A program made the position numbers and the translations under genes. A stretch of 64,000 nucleotides of DNA, from assembly GCF_008831285.2 (NCBI RefSeq), contig NC_045144.1:11325672-11389671 (forward strand). Reading direction: 5' to 3'. Numbering within the stretch: position 1 is the first letter of the stretch; each line of letters starts with the position of its first letter. The notes below the pieces were generated by a model that was not told the origin of the DNA, made no database searches, and saw only the letters and a program-made list of their open reading frames with translations. Shown piece by piece: positions 52,701-55,035 of the stretch. Source of the stretch: Nymphaea colorata (lineage: Eukaryota; Streptophyta; Magnoliopsida; Nymphaeales; Nymphaeaceae).

Positions 52701-53622
52701 GGGAGACGACGGCCTCCTCTCCCTCATCCATTTCTTTAAAAAAATAATGTAAAAAACAAACTGAAAGAGTAGGCCCTCGCCTGCTCCCATCGCCACCGTC
52801 GGCAAGAAATGGTCAGCGGCGGCATTGGAGGAGACGACGTCAAAGAGGCGGGGGAGGAAGGCTTCCCCCATGTACACGATGCTGCGAGTTTTTTTTTTAT
52901 TATTATTAATGAAGTGGGCATCCACACGGGTGGCCCAGATCAGCCGAGCATTCAGGATTTGGCATGAAGAAAAACGTCTACAGAAATTACATTTTTCCTC
53001 TAACATTTTTTTAATTTTCTTGTGCTCAGTAAATGTTCGTTGGCTGTCTCGAACATTAGATGTGCCCTCGATTACCGGCAATAAGAATTTATCTGTTTCT
53101 AACAAGTAAACAGACTTTCTGTCAAATGGCAGAAGTTGGTTCACGTTTTGTAAAATATCGCGTAGATAAAGGCGCTTCGTAATTGAGACGTAGTCTAAGT
53201 CAAGCTTGCAGAGGAGTAACCAGGACGCGTACCTTCTCGCTCCTCGGAACGACGACTCGGCAATCGCATTTCCTGTTAGTGGCGACACAGTGAACCCTAA
53301 ACGAGCCGCGGAATTCCACTACAGCCGAGCTCAGGACGCAGTTGACTTCGAGCTCCACGCGGTTCATCTGCATAGGGATCAGCGCCGGCGGGTCCCACCG
53401 ACCGTGTAGATGTGGCTGGTAACTTGGCTGGTCCGGGTTGTCCACGATCGCGGGGTCAGAAATCACCGCGTAGACCGTCGGGGCTGTCGGAAAATACTTC
53501 CTCCCTCCCAGTTCCGCCTTCGACTGGCCCGCCGTCATCTCCGCCGCCCGATCGTCTCGGCCGTAGTACAGCCGCTTAGTGAGCGCCAGGCCGGCCTCCA
53601 CAGCTTTTTCGAAGTTGTCCAT
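6137..53622 (-). CDS. VIT/VWA-domain protein of the plant inter-alpha-trypsin inhibitor heavy-chain-like family (seven 5' exons; 3' end missing)
   Basis: Minus-strand split gene. Exons are 53233-53622, 32127-32282, 16595-16801, 16386-16475, 7934-8050, 6485-6754 and 6137-6293. The first six introns are phase 0; the last donor leaves phase 1. All borders are GT-AG. The joined exons give 462 residues. A VIT-type region comes first (exons 1-4, beginning [11 protein letters not shown]), then a VWA domain (exons 6-7) with MIDAS motif DTSAS, a GGTS threonine and ITDGS. Recognition rests on order and motifs recalled from the plant family. Proteins of this family are usually about 750 residues, so roughly 290 C-terminal residues are not here. 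Their cellular role in plants is poorly defined; the VWA fold suggests metal-dependent protein binding. Introns of 21, 15 and 8 kb are filled with transposons. No exon has a stop or frameshift, so the gene may still work. Confidence 0.86.
6485..6754 (-). CDS. VIT/VWA gene exon 6 (VWA domain, MIDAS)
   Basis: 270 bp, 90 codons, from [18 protein letters not shown] to SILLPLNE. It carries the metal-ion-dependent adhesion site signature DxSxS as DTSAS and the GGTS threonine further on. Acceptor is GCTGTAG|GT and donor is AATGAG|GTACC. These VWA residues are those that bind a divalent ion in other family members; binding here is inferred. Confidence 0.92.
6755..7933 (-). other. Intron 5 of the VIT/VWA gene, no element recognised
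   Basis: 1.18-kb AT-rich intron between exons 5 and 6. I see no LTR, inverted repeat or coding remnant. A plausible donor-like CTCAG|GTAAGT at about 6830-6840 (minus) does not fit the family sequence and was not used. Confidence 0.7.
7934..8050 (-). CDS. VIT/VWA gene exon 5 (linker before the VWA domain)
   Basis: 117 bp, 39 codons, [15 protein letters not shown] through LPASNLHAK. Acceptor is AACTCAG|GTG and donor is GCGAAG|GTACTC. It is separated from exon 4 by an 8.3-kb intron carrying several retrotransposon remnants. It joins exon 6 in phase 0. Confidence 0.86.
8051..8537 (-). other. Intron 4, distal part, with CA/TA/TG microsatellite
   Basis: Non-coding intron sequence next to exon 5. 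Positions 8092-8151 carry a compound dinucleotide run, CA then TA then TG, that is self-complementary and could form a long hairpin. The rest shows no recognisable element. Confidence 0.7.
8538..8759 (-). repeat. Degraded solo LTR related to copia F
   Basis: It shares its layout and scattered matches with the F LTR at 50947-51175: a GA-rich block, the inverted pair CTAACCCTAATCTCT and AGAGATTAGGG, GATCTCCTTACA, and the terminal TTTCAACACA. On the minus strand it would start TGTGTTGAAA. No primer site or second LTR is attached, so it is probably a solo LTR. Confidence 0.55.
8770..9699 (+). pseudogene. E-like copia reverse-transcriptase remnant
   Basis: A heavily mutated plus-strand piece collinear with the family E polyprotein from the region just before RT ([14 protein letters not shown]) through RT ([45 protein letters not shown]) to [16 protein letters not shown]. 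Several frameshifts and stops are present. It ends at the purine-rich LTR that starts near 9700. Integrase, gag and LTRs of its own are not visible. Confidence 0.82.
9700..9936 (-). repeat. Copia J 3' LTR (minus strand)
   Basis: On the minus strand it begins TGTTGAGAATAATAAA at 9936, directly after a polypurine tract complementary to 9937-9949 (TTCCCCCTCAAGC on plus). It ends in a long CT-rich block (GA-rich on plus, 9712-9810). It has the paired CTAATCCC and GGGATTAG motifs. The left border is approximate. Confidence 0.65.
9950..10522 (-). pseudogene. Copia J RNase H remnant
   Basis: Minus-strand RNase H region, badly decayed. Recognisable pieces are [13 protein letters not shown] near 10280-10310 and [13 protein letters not shown] near 10480-10510, plus the segment before the polypurine tract. 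Many stops are present. Its N-terminal edge is close to continuing the RT remnant at 12945-13880, so the two are probably parts of one element split by a 2.4-kb block. Confidence 0.65.
10529..10790 (+). repeat. Tandem repeat, two 131-bp units each made of two ~65-bp half-units
   Basis: The 131-bp unit starting AGATATAATATC is present twice in direct order (from 10529 and from 10660). Inside each unit a first half (GCAATTTTCAAAGTG...) and a second half (GTAATTTTCAGCATA...) are clearly related. The array therefore holds four ~65-bp degenerate copies, two of each type. No coding potential. Confidence 0.85.
10791..12944. other. Unassigned intron 4 block between RNase H and RT remnants
   Basis: About 2.2 kb of AT-rich DNA with a poly-A run of 19 bases at 11594-11612. 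Only short chance open frames are present. Its position between collinear RNase H and RT remnants suggests it, with the tandem repeat before it, entered or accumulated inside an older copia element. I found no terminal repeats that would prove a mobile unit. Confidence 0.5.
12945..13880 (-). pseudogene. Copia reverse-transcriptase remnant (minus strand, same decayed element as J)
   Basis: Minus-strand RT pieces in order: [12 protein letters not shown] and [13 protein letters not shown] (13560-13620), [19 protein letters not shown] (13460-13520), a degraded YVDE at the YVDD site near 13215, and [22 protein letters not shown] (12951-13020). Frames are broken repeatedly. Motif order fits the polyprotein C-terminal half, continuing into the RNase H piece at 9950-10522. 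Confidence 0.75.
13998..14112 (+). repeat. Compound dinucleotide microsatellite (TA, TG, TA)
   Basis: A TA run, a TG run of about 11 units, then two long TA runs separated by a short unique piece containing AACGGAATAACATATA, whose core is repeated at 14122-14136. It lies just inside the left end of the probable DNA transposon. Confidence 0.9.
14377..14580 (+). repeat. Imperfect tandem duplication of ~110 bp
   Basis: The segment starting GGACTGATAATCAGAGCTAG occurs at ~14378 and again at ~14487, with the same following text (CTAGACGGGGTCTAGGCTGC, TTGTTTCATAA, AAAACAGAGGACAA). It lies inside the probable DNA transposon. Confidence 0.85.
15258..15565 (-). other. Intron 4 sequence, possible 5' leader of a decayed copia
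   Basis: No coding capacity. It lies downstream (minus strand) of a degraded primer-binding site and so may be the leader of the element that owns the LTR at 15578-15808. Confidence 0.4.
15566..15808 (-). repeat. Copia-type 5' LTR with degraded primer-binding site (minus strand)
   Basis: The LTR is 15578-15808. On the minus strand it begins TGTTAAGAAAG and ends AACATCAACA. Immediately inside it, 15566-15577 reads as a tRNA-Met primer site with changes (TAGTATCAAAGC instead of TGGTATCAGAGC). It contains a GA microsatellite (15632-15660) and the paired ATCCC and GGGAT motifs common to these LTRs. Whether it pairs with the J LTR is unclear because the two differ strongly. Confidence 0.6.
15809..16385 (-). 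other. Intron 4, proximal part, nothing recognised
   Basis: AT-rich intron sequence between the LTR at 15808 and exon 4. No element, repeat or conserved motif is visible. Confidence 0.7.
16386..16475 (-). CDS. VIT/VWA gene exon 4
   Basis: 90 bp, exactly 30 codons, beginning [18 protein letters not shown] and ending FSYM. Acceptor is ATTTCAG|AA and donor is ATATG|GTAATG. The 119-bp intron 3 before it is the only short intron in the 5' half of the gene. Confidence 0.88.
16595..16801 (-). CDS. VIT/VWA gene exon 3
   Basis: 207 bp, 69 codons, [17 protein letters not shown] through CTRFSHPLK. Acceptor is GGAAAG|GT and donor is GAAG|GTAAGA. It carries the beta-rich part of the VIT-type domain ([19 protein letters not shown]). 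It lies only 53 bp from the left LTR of element B, so that insertion landed very close to the acceptor. Confidence 0.9.
16855..17094 (+). repeat. Element B 5' LTR and primer-binding site
   Basis: The 228-bp LTR, 16855-17082, is followed directly by TGGCATCAGAGC at 17083-17094, which has one change from the tRNA-Met complement TGGTATCAGAGC. It contains the hairpin pair AATCTCT and AGAGATT around 16980-17005 and ends in a CT microsatellite block. It differs from the 3' LTR by several substitutions and by length (238 bp there), so the insertion is not recent. Confidence 0.92.
17223..17273 (+). repeat. 15-bp inverted repeat around a poly-A loop
   Basis: TCGATCTAGGGTTTT at 17223-17237 and its exact complement AAAACCCTAGATCGA at 17259-17273 flank a 21-base loop that is almost all A. 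It lies in the leader of element B and could fold as a stable hairpin in its RNA. Confidence 0.9.
17742..17801 (+). repeat. (TA)n microsatellite just upstream of the gag start of B
   Basis: About 60 bases of alternating TA, ending 36 bp before the gag ATG at 17838. A TA tract occupies the equivalent place in copia F (46717-46769, 43 bp before its gag ATG). Confidence 0.95.
17838..18098 (+). pseudogene. Element B gag, N-terminal part
   Basis: Starts [13 protein letters not shown] at 17838. After a frameshift near 17880-17900 it continues in another frame with [30 protein letters not shown] and [11 protein letters not shown], the usual copia gag N-terminal motifs. Copia A interrupts it after the codons for APTIAY. 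The same gag resumes at 23282 and, past the TRIM, at 23747. Confidence 0.88.
18099..18281 (+). repeat. Element A 5' LTR and primer-binding site
   Basis: 171-bp LTR with a TATATAAAG box near 18206-18214 that could serve as the promoter, preceded by a CT run. The last LTR base is 18269, and the tRNA-Met complement TGGTATCAGAGC follows without a gap. Confidence 0.95.
18880..23103 (+). pseudogene. Element A gag-pol polyprotein, one in-frame TGA
   Basis: Copia polyprotein in one frame of 1,408 codons including the terminator, interrupted only by TGA at 21706-21708 (codon 943). Order: gag ([17 protein letters not shown] knuckle [15 protein letters not shown]), protease ([10 protein letters not shown]), gag-pre-integrase and integrase zinc region ([10 protein letters not shown]), integrase core ([28 protein letters not shown]), reverse transcriptase ([21 protein letters not shown]), RNase H ([34 protein letters not shown]). 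The stop replaces the tryptophan of GCRWVFTIKY at the start of RT, still present in the copy at 128-2925. Without readthrough, RT and RNase H would not be made. The gene ends 7 bp before the 3' LTR, with the polypurine tract between. Confidence 0.95.
23111..23281 (+). repeat. Element A 3' LTR
   Basis: 171 bp, identical to the 5' LTR at 18099-18269. The last bases are followed by the target duplication ATATT and then 10 bp of element B gag before the TRIM. Confidence 0.97.
23297..23746 (-). mobile_element. TRIM (terminal-repeat retrotransposon in miniature), 450 bp
   Basis: Two direct repeats, 23297-23484 (188 bp) and 23558-23746 (189 bp), flank an internal domain of only 73 bp. On the minus strand this domain holds a tRNA-Met primer site (complement of 23545-23556) and a polypurine tract AAGGGGG (complement of 23491-23497). 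The LTRs end TGTAA...TTACA. The target duplication ACTGC is perfect (23292-23296 and 23747-23751). There is no coding capacity, so it must have used another element's proteins. The two LTRs differ at roughly 15 sites, so it is clearly older than element A next door. Confidence 0.95.
23747..25065 (+). pseudogene. Element B gag C-terminus, protease and gag-pre-integrase remnant
   Basis: Resumes B gag right after the TRIM (AKKI, then a TGA where a tryptophan is usual), followed by [16 protein letters not shown]. There is a decayed zinc knuckle ([15 protein letters not shown], first cysteine changed) and a protease-like start with WMIDSSA in place of the usual DSGA, so the catalytic site is damaged. 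Then come [16 protein letters not shown] and the integrase zinc region WHLWLGHP...CESCQLSKQ. Several frameshifts and stops. Copia C interrupts it at 25065. Confidence 0.85.
25246..25718 (-). pseudogene. Element C protease and gag-pre-integrase remnant
   Basis: Open minus-strand frame with [13 protein letters not shown] (protease site, normally DSGA, here DYGA), [29 protein letters not shown] and [14 protein letters not shown]. It ends by running into the truncated left LTR, marking the deletion point. The DYGA change would probably kill protease activity. Confidence 0.85.
25841..27183 (-). pseudogene. Element C gag with an exact internal tandem duplication
   Basis: Gag starts [13 protein letters not shown] at 27183 and runs through [20 protein letters not shown] and [14 protein letters not shown], then reaches an in-frame TAG after KILQV. 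It reopens at [16 protein letters not shown] zinc knuckle [15 protein letters not shown] lies near 25890-25940. The block 26056-26525 is repeated exactly at 26526-26995, so the gag middle is present twice. Translation past this point is not possible without readthrough. Confidence 0.9.
26056..26995 (-). repeat. Exact 470-bp tandem duplication inside element C gag
   Basis: Copy 1 is 26056-26525 and copy 2 is 26526-26995. I read no differences between the two. The junction falls in a short TATATA stretch, suggesting slippage or recombination at microhomology. Confidence 0.93.
27548..27695 (-). repeat. Short tandem duplication in element C leader
   Basis: The segment GCAACTGAATCAGATCTGAT, then CAACATGTAGATCTGAACGA, then a poly-T run occurs twice in a row (from ~27556 and from ~27632), about 75 bp each. 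Non-coding. Confidence 0.75.
28156..28594 (+). pseudogene. Element B integrase remnant
   Basis: Plus-strand integrase core after copia [35 protein letters not shown], then [15 protein letters not shown] and HLINRLP. The DD-E order is recognisable, but frameshifts and a stop after YSRVS break the frame. It is interrupted by the rearranged TRIM at 28595. Confidence 0.88.
28595..29046 (-). mobile_element. Second TRIM copy, rearranged
   Basis: Same family as 23297-23746. Order on plus: a partial LTR 28595-28682, an internal domain with primer site (complement of 28746-28757), a partial LTR 28759-28856 that stops in ACAACCATTTA, then a complete 190-bp LTR 28857-29046. So there are three LTR pieces around one internal domain. 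No clean target duplication remains. Element B integrase sequence continues on both sides (LINRLP, then SSTIKNE). Confidence 0.88.
29047..30080 (+). pseudogene. Element B integrase C-terminus and start of reverse transcriptase
   Basis: Pieces in order: [21 protein letters not shown], then [20 protein letters not shown], a linker, then the RT start ([37 protein letters not shown]) and [12 protein letters not shown]...YQPPGF. Stops at 29188-29190 and after 29634, and another after PPGFES. Decayed, not translatable as one protein. Confidence 0.88.
30081..31218 (+). pseudogene. Element B reverse transcriptase, RNase H and polypurine tract
   Basis: RT motif [13 protein letters not shown], connection [15 protein letters not shown], and RNase H pieces ([44 protein letters not shown]). 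Frame changes near 30740 and stops near 30770 and 31076 break it. The polypurine tract TTGAGGGGGAG at 31209-31218 abuts the 3' LTR. Confidence 0.9.
31219..31456 (+). repeat. Element B 3' LTR
   Basis: 238 bp, starting TGTTAGAATATTAG and ending CACACAACA, followed by the target duplication ATGAA at 31457-31461. It differs from the 5' LTR in the length of its CT tract and at a number of single bases. Confidence 0.93.
31457..32126 (-). other. Intron 2 remainder, nothing recognised
   Basis: AT-rich intron sequence between element B and the donor of exon 2. No element or coding remnant is visible. Confidence 0.7.
32127..32282 (-). CDS. VIT/VWA gene exon 2
   Basis: 156 bp, 52 codons, beginning [15 protein letters not shown] and ending IFSFTIPQ. 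Acceptor is CATTCCAG|AC and donor is CTCAG|GTTTGG. It continues the VIT-type domain in phase 0 directly from exon 1, which lies about 21 kb away. It sits 670 bp outside the right end of the nested element B. Confidence 0.88.
32283..33405 (-). other. Intron 1, 3' end, nothing recognised
   Basis: AT-rich sequence upstream of exon 2's acceptor. Short A and T runs only. No repeat or protein remnant was recognised. Confidence 0.65.
33406..35060 (+). mobile_element. Copia remnant I flanked by two related LTRs
   Basis: Two direct repeats share long stretches: left ~33406-33700 (TGTTAAAAGTTAATAGGTC) and right ~34716-35060 (AGTTTAAAGTTTATAGGTC). Common text includes CTGCTCATATCAGTCAAAG and GAAGAGAGCTGCTGCTGATG. 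The ~1 kb between is RNase H only: a frame-broken stretch at ~34330-34620 with readable pieces such as [19 protein letters not shown], then a purine tract AAGGAGGAG at 34709-34717. It is an old internally deleted element. Outer borders are approximate. Confidence 0.75.
35061..36050 (+). pseudogene. Leader and gag N-terminus of a decayed copia
   Basis: The first ~730 bp hold no coding signal. At 35793 a gag start reads [17 protein letters not shown], then [19 protein letters not shown] and [10 protein letters not shown], the copia gag N-terminus. It stops after about 57 residues and is followed by unrelated sequence up to the LTR of copia H. No 5' LTR is recognisable. Confidence 0.7.
36051..36320 (-). 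repeat. Copia H 3' LTR
   Basis: 270 bp. On minus it starts TGTTGAGAAAACG at 36320 and ends GGATTCAACA at 36051. It is directly preceded by the polypurine tract (complement of 36321-36335). The sequence is related to the LTR of copia C, sharing text around ATTAGGGTTAAGTTTAACC and ATTCAAAGAACTACCTAAT, so H and C are sister families. Confidence 0.88.
36321..38871 (-). pseudogene. Copia H pol: integrase, reverse transcriptase, RNase H (5' part lost)
   Basis: Minus-strand polyprotein remnant from inside the integrase core to RNase H. Motifs in order: [117 protein letters not shown]. Frame breaks lie near 37440-37490 and 37300, and a stop interrupts LSQFVDKP near 36915. Gag, protease, the integrase start, primer site and 5' LTR are missing. 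Homology stops at 38871, where the truncated LTR of E begins. Confidence 0.92.
38872..38974 (+). repeat. Element E partial 5' LTR and primer-binding site
   Basis: 90 bp matching the end of the 3' LTR at 43698-43787 except one T-to-A difference near 38935. The tRNA-Met primer site starts at 38962, immediately after the LTR end TTCTTACA. Confidence 0.92.
39167..43477 (+). CDS. Element E gag-pol polyprotein, intact (1,436 residues)
   Basis: A complete Ty1/copia polyprotein. I chose ATG 39167 ([11 protein letters not shown]); the frame is open 60 bases further upstream, but that part does not resemble gag. Gag ends in the CCHC knuckle [16 protein letters not shown]. Protease has [12 protein letters not shown]. 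Integrase has the zinc region (WHGRLAH...[10 protein letters not shown]) and the D,D-35-E core ([28 protein letters not shown]). Reverse transcriptase has [18 protein letters not shown] and [12 protein letters not shown]. RNase H has [26 protein letters not shown] and [12 protein letters not shown]. No catalytic residue appears lost. The product would process itself and carry out reverse transcription and integration of the element. Because the 5' LTR lacks its start, transcription from its own promoter is doubtful. Confidence 0.96.
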   Translation: MDQPTPSLLSSTFLSQLISQKLNHSNYLTWKRQIVPFIKSHRLYGHIDGTTPAPPMYIDREVKKTVVGDQAAGAAAMSEIRFEYETITENNPEYEVWLAHDQSLVAYITSTLSEEVLGGIDDDLTALELWSTLATTYSQVSEARFLQLRRQFQDIKRGTRTVLEYLNEIKSVSDQLAAIGHPVSDKDKVQQALSGLGTDFDIFCTALEVLPVLPSFEDLKAKLFQHEASRVQRQNLIPSNSHNVLITGTHALQGNRTRTWIPHAGMGRGILPTPQGMNTTSATSRRVPTCFYCNKRGHVKSECWHNPQNKNNQIRRENKAAAGSASSSSGSNVSADVQQLLMTALSKLHLKQNEQGEWYVDSGAAAHVTGDAGNLSSALPYLDKGSVVTGDGSHHTISHIRNVQISMGSSSIPLKNVLVVPSVKKNIISVSKLIDDTQSSVEFTPSSVYVKDARTKKTFAEGTRKGDMYVLEGAPQMSKPHLSDSCFPSHSEVNVTEYNKPSIWHGRLAHCSQSFVRNLVADGLLDKSSLSSVSESSMCSSCHICKSHALPFQLINKRASKVSDTIYSDVWGPAPVPSSSESRYYVIFVDSYSRYTWIHFMKHKSEVFRLFTQFHALVQNKYSSNIVHFQCDGGGEFISNEFTEYLLDNGITRQISCPHTPQQNGIAERKHRHIVESALSMMHETDLPMTLWTEAFHTAVNVINRLPLALLDGKSPFFLLHQEQPRYEELRVFGCVCYVHVDVSLRNKFQDRVVLCRFIGYAENYKGYRCYNPKTGRVHISRHVVFDENMLQDPKATSVTLKDKNEVYDTWLHAEILRQGAEMLTEHNEQVVNEPETSVSSSLSSTTSLDNMPSSSQPSEPPIHNRFSGLVYSRRSVPTAVPRQSQRVRHPIDRWVSYNNFSLDFQLFMIEVSKKVEPTSYHNASNEKCWVEAMNEKMAALHECQTWQIVPRPADKNVMGSKWVYKLKYKPDGSIDRYKARLVARGFTQQYGEDYDETFSPVIKMGTIRVIISLAVSYGWPLYQLDVKNAFLHGILKEEVYMEQPPGYTTHDSQKWVCKLHKSLYGLKQASRSWFDRFSHHIQQVGFLRSSLDHSLFIYRTGEATTWLLIYVDDIVITGNSSSHISYVKGMLKQEFKMKDLGELRYFLGVELDRTNDSLTLTQHKYTLDVLNRAGMTNCKPITTPSVLNTKLTASDGTAAYSNPTFYRSIVGMLQYLTFTRPDIVYVVNQISQFMHAPTEGHMDAAKRILRYLKATLGDGLVYTKCSNVSLGHSIYTYTDADWAGDPDDRRSVSGFCLFLDSNLICWSSKKQRAVARSSIEAEYRAMAAGTAEASWLRHLLGELNLPIVRSSLLCDNQSAIKIAFNPILHNRTKHIEIDQHFIRQKVEEAEILPTYMSTNEQIAELFTKGFTGQHFWDLKNKLCMIKSHAQLEGSC
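43459..43787 (+). repeat. Element E polypurine tract and 3' LTR, with a 38-bp duplicated junction
   Basis: Polypurine tract ACTTGAGGGGAGC ends at 43471 and an LTR start (TGTTAGCGTATGGGG) follows at 43472. After 38 bp, CTGAGGGGAGC and TGTTAGCG are repeated, so a second LTR start lies at 43510. The complete 278-bp LTR is 43510-43787, ending TTCTTACA. It carries an inverted pair CGGGTCTG and CAGACCCG near 43527-43544. Confidence 0.9.
43788..46184 (-). repeat. Repeat family G, copy 1 (probable Ty3/gypsy-type LTR or other long repeat)
   Basis: On the minus strand it begins TGTCACACTCCAACC at 46184, inside the gag of copia F. Long parts match, on the opposite strand, 56233-58400 and 63530-64000: for example the stretches around AAACTTGAAAAAG, CATGACATGTA, ATCCATGGATGTGTGAATTC and TCTCGCCTG. 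A TGTCACA start is common among plant Ty3/gypsy LTRs, which is the only basis for the class. No protein is encoded. Its far end is cut by the E LTR at 43787. Confidence 0.6.
46185..46689 (-). pseudogene. Copia F gag fragment
   Basis: Gag starts [13 protein letters not shown] at 46674 and reads [36 protein letters not shown] and [20 protein letters not shown] stop follows SAKQM, then frame-shifted pieces ([17 protein letters not shown]). It ends where repeat G begins at 46184. The rest of the element is missing on this side. It is closely related to element B gag. Confidence 0.88.
46690..46963 (-). other. Copia F leader, part 1, with (AT)n tract; target duplication of the hAT at its edge
   Basis: Non-coding leader between the gag ATG and the hAT insertion. 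An AT run occupies 46717-46769, about 43 bp before the gag start. Bases 46956-46963 (CTCCGACC) are the left copy of the hAT target duplication. Confidence 0.85.
46974..47460. other. hAT left subterminal region and AT-rich 3' untranslated part
   Basis: Left subterminal motifs CGTATCGTATCG, TATCGTAACGTA and ACGTATCGTAA lie at 46978-47057. AT-rich sequence without genes follows up to the transposase stop codon. The left motif cluster is much shorter than the one at the right end. Confidence 0.8.
47459..49931 (-). CDS. hAT transposase, three exons, open
   Basis: Exons are 48086-49931 (1,846 bp), 47774-47978 (205 bp) and 47459-47687 (229 bp), with introns of 107 and 86 bp, all GT-AG, phases consistent. 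The product is about 759 residues. A BED-type zinc finger is near residues 5-55 ([19 protein letters not shown]). A DUF659-like region has [10 protein letters not shown] and MADGWTD. The catalytic-core region has [14 protein letters not shown] and [16 protein letters not shown]. The C-terminal dimerisation domain lies across exon 2 ([37 protein letters not shown]). An acidic tail is encoded by exon 3. It should bind the element's ends and catalyse cut-and-paste transposition. I chose ATG 49931 (MSDPAWQWC) because it puts the BED finger at the N-terminus; an in-frame ATG at 49949 is also possible. No stop or frameshift was found. Confidence 0.93.
50230..50443. repeat. hAT right-end subterminal repeat array (CGTATCG/CGATACG)
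   Basis: Over about 180 bp, GTATCG or its complement CGATAC recurs roughly every 10-15 bases in both orientations, often as palindromes such as GTATCGTGCGATAC and ACGTATCGTACGATACG. Such arrays in hAT elements are transposase binding sites; that role here is inferred. Confidence 0.88.
50452..50946 (-). other. Copia F leader, part 2, and primer-binding site
   Basis: Non-coding leader of copia F continuing after the hAT. The tRNA-Met primer site is the complement of 50935-50946 (GCTCTGATACCA) and abuts the LTR. A ~30-bp segment around GTCGCCGGCT(G/A)TTTGCTTC is duplicated at 50849-50879 and 50897-50927. Confidence 0.88.
50947..51175 (-). repeat. Copia F 5' LTR
   Basis: About 229 bp. On minus it starts TGTTGAAATTAGAGG and ends AGGCTGCAACA, directly followed by the primer site. 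It has the inverted pair CTAACCCTAATCTCT and AGAGATTAGGG, like the solo LTR at 8538-8759. The matching 3' LTR is not in the window, so F is a 5' fragment. Confidence 0.88.
51176..53232 (-). other. Intron 1, 5' part, nothing recognised
   Basis: About 2 kb of unique-looking intron sequence between the copia F LTR and exon 1. Small open frames are present on both strands without family resemblance. It is less AT-rich close to exon 1. Confidence 0.6.
53233..53622 (-). CDS. VIT/VWA gene exon 1 (start codon, N-terminus)
   Basis: 390 bp, 130 codons, from ATG 53622 ([17 protein letters not shown]) to the donor AAG|GTACGC. It holds the family's N-terminal segment, with the stretches [28 protein letters not shown] and [12 protein letters not shown]. 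The exon is distinctly GC-rich compared with the AT-rich transposons around it. The start was chosen because it is the first ATG of the frame and gives the family's usual N-terminus. Confidence 0.9.
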
Positions 53623-54656
53623 TCCTCGAATCTCCGGTCAACATGCACCAATGGTTCGCGGAAGATAATTTTTGGCGGACGAAGAACGGCACAAATAAGA
53701 TCCCCAATTTCCGGTCTAGAAGAGAAGATAATTCACCGAGGTGCTCACGATCCGGCGATTAAAGTCGATGAACCGCCTCGAAAAACTAAGGGTTCGAACT
53801 GCTAGGCTTCGACCGGAATTGAATCTTCCAGGAAAGCAGTGACGGATAAACGTTAATCTCAAATCCCGAACGTCCAGACCTGGGAAGCCCCAAACAATGG
53901 CCCTAAATTTAGGGGAACCCGCCAATTTTCAGCAAGCACGTCTTAGGAAAAGCAATTGAAGTCAAATTTCCGGCAGATAAGAAAACCTTGAGACAATGTC
54001 TAAAAAACTCGCCGCAACAGTAAAATTCGTTCGGAGAACAGCGACGGGCGCAGGAAGGCGGCCGGATGGAGAAGGAAGAGGAGAGACAAAAATCCCGACT
54101 GACACAGTCAATAGTCAGAAAGAACTTAAATCTGGTATGGAGGTTTCACTCATACGTCCGATGAAGAAATGGACGGCTGTGATTTTCGATTAAGAACAAG
54201 AGAGTGCACACACACTCTCTCTCTCTCAGCATAAACTCTCGTCTTTTTCACGTCCTTACCACGACGAGGATTTTGAACGGTCAAACGACTGTCGGTGGAA
54301 TAAGGCTAGACGATGGGGGTGGGGTCTAGTGGGACCCACTCAATTAGTATTGAGAACCCTCGTTGGCTTGGCTCGATCAAACAAGTAATAAAGATAGTTA
54401 ACTAAGGATGCCCAGTAGAAAACCTTGTTTATTGTGGGAAATGATCGATCATTAATTAGATTTCAGTACGCAGGCTTATCGGTCAAAGGAACAGGAACGA
54501 CATTGGCACATTTGCACTCGGATGCCGTAAATAATTAATTCCACTATAAGCCAATTCTTTTGATCATAGAAAAACTGAGTACACGTGGGCCGGGGCAAAA
54601 TTCCAACTCCTTATCAAATGGCTTTTTTCTTCCTGCATTGCCGGTTTTACCATCGT
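53623..54656 (-). promoter_or_regulatory. Upstream region of the VIT/VWA gene (promoter and 5' leader expected here)
   Basis: This is upstream of the start codon at 53622 and is GC-richer than the surroundings up to about 54330. A CT microsatellite at 54209-54227, read as GA on the gene's strand, and a GTGGGACCCAC-like string near 54330-54341 are visible. I see no convincing TATA box. A short plus-strand frame (53996-54193) resembles nothing and is not called. Confidence 0.45.
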
Positions 54657-55035
54657 TAGGGCTGTTCAATAAGTCAGCAAATTGAAGCTAGCTTGACTCT
54701 AACTCCCTTGACAAATTTGAACAAGCTCGACTCATTTATTAAGAGATCGAACTCGCTTAATAAATTTAACTCAAACTCGACTCATTTATTAAATGAGTCG
54801 AGTCGAGTCCAACTCGATGACATAATGAGCTCAGCTCGGGCTAAGAAGGCTCAGGTCGGTTAAACTCCAAAGAGAAAATATATAAAAGAAGTTTCATAGA
54901 ACATTCAAATTTTTAATGAACTGTCAGCCTGCTCAATCCAACCATCATCTAGTAGGGCCCAGGTTCGAGCTAAGCTCCCAGTTTCTTAAGATAGTAGAGC
55001 CGAGTTCGAACCAAGCTGGGTCGTGAACAGCCCTA
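54657..55035. mobile_element. Probable MITE with 12-bp inverted termini (~379 bp)
   Basis: Left end TAGGGCTGTTCA (54657-54668) and right end TGAACAGCCCTA (55024-55035) are exact inverted repeats. The interior is rich in ACTCGACTC/GAGTCGAGTC and GAGCTCGGG-type motifs. No coding capacity. I could not find an exact 8-bp target duplication. Termini of this type are widespread among plant hAT-like MITEs. Confidence 0.7.

Noticed and set aside
52617-53288. Long minus-strand frame overlapping exon 1
   Set aside because: It reads exon 1 in a different frame and continues into intron; no family resemblance and no conserved motif.
53410-53805. Plus-strand open frame opposite exon 1
   Set aside because: Antisense shadow of the GC-rich exon 1, with no recognisable domain.
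53996-54193. Short plus-strand frame divergent from the VIT/VWA gene
   Set aside because: 66 codons, no recognised motif, no splice or promoter support.
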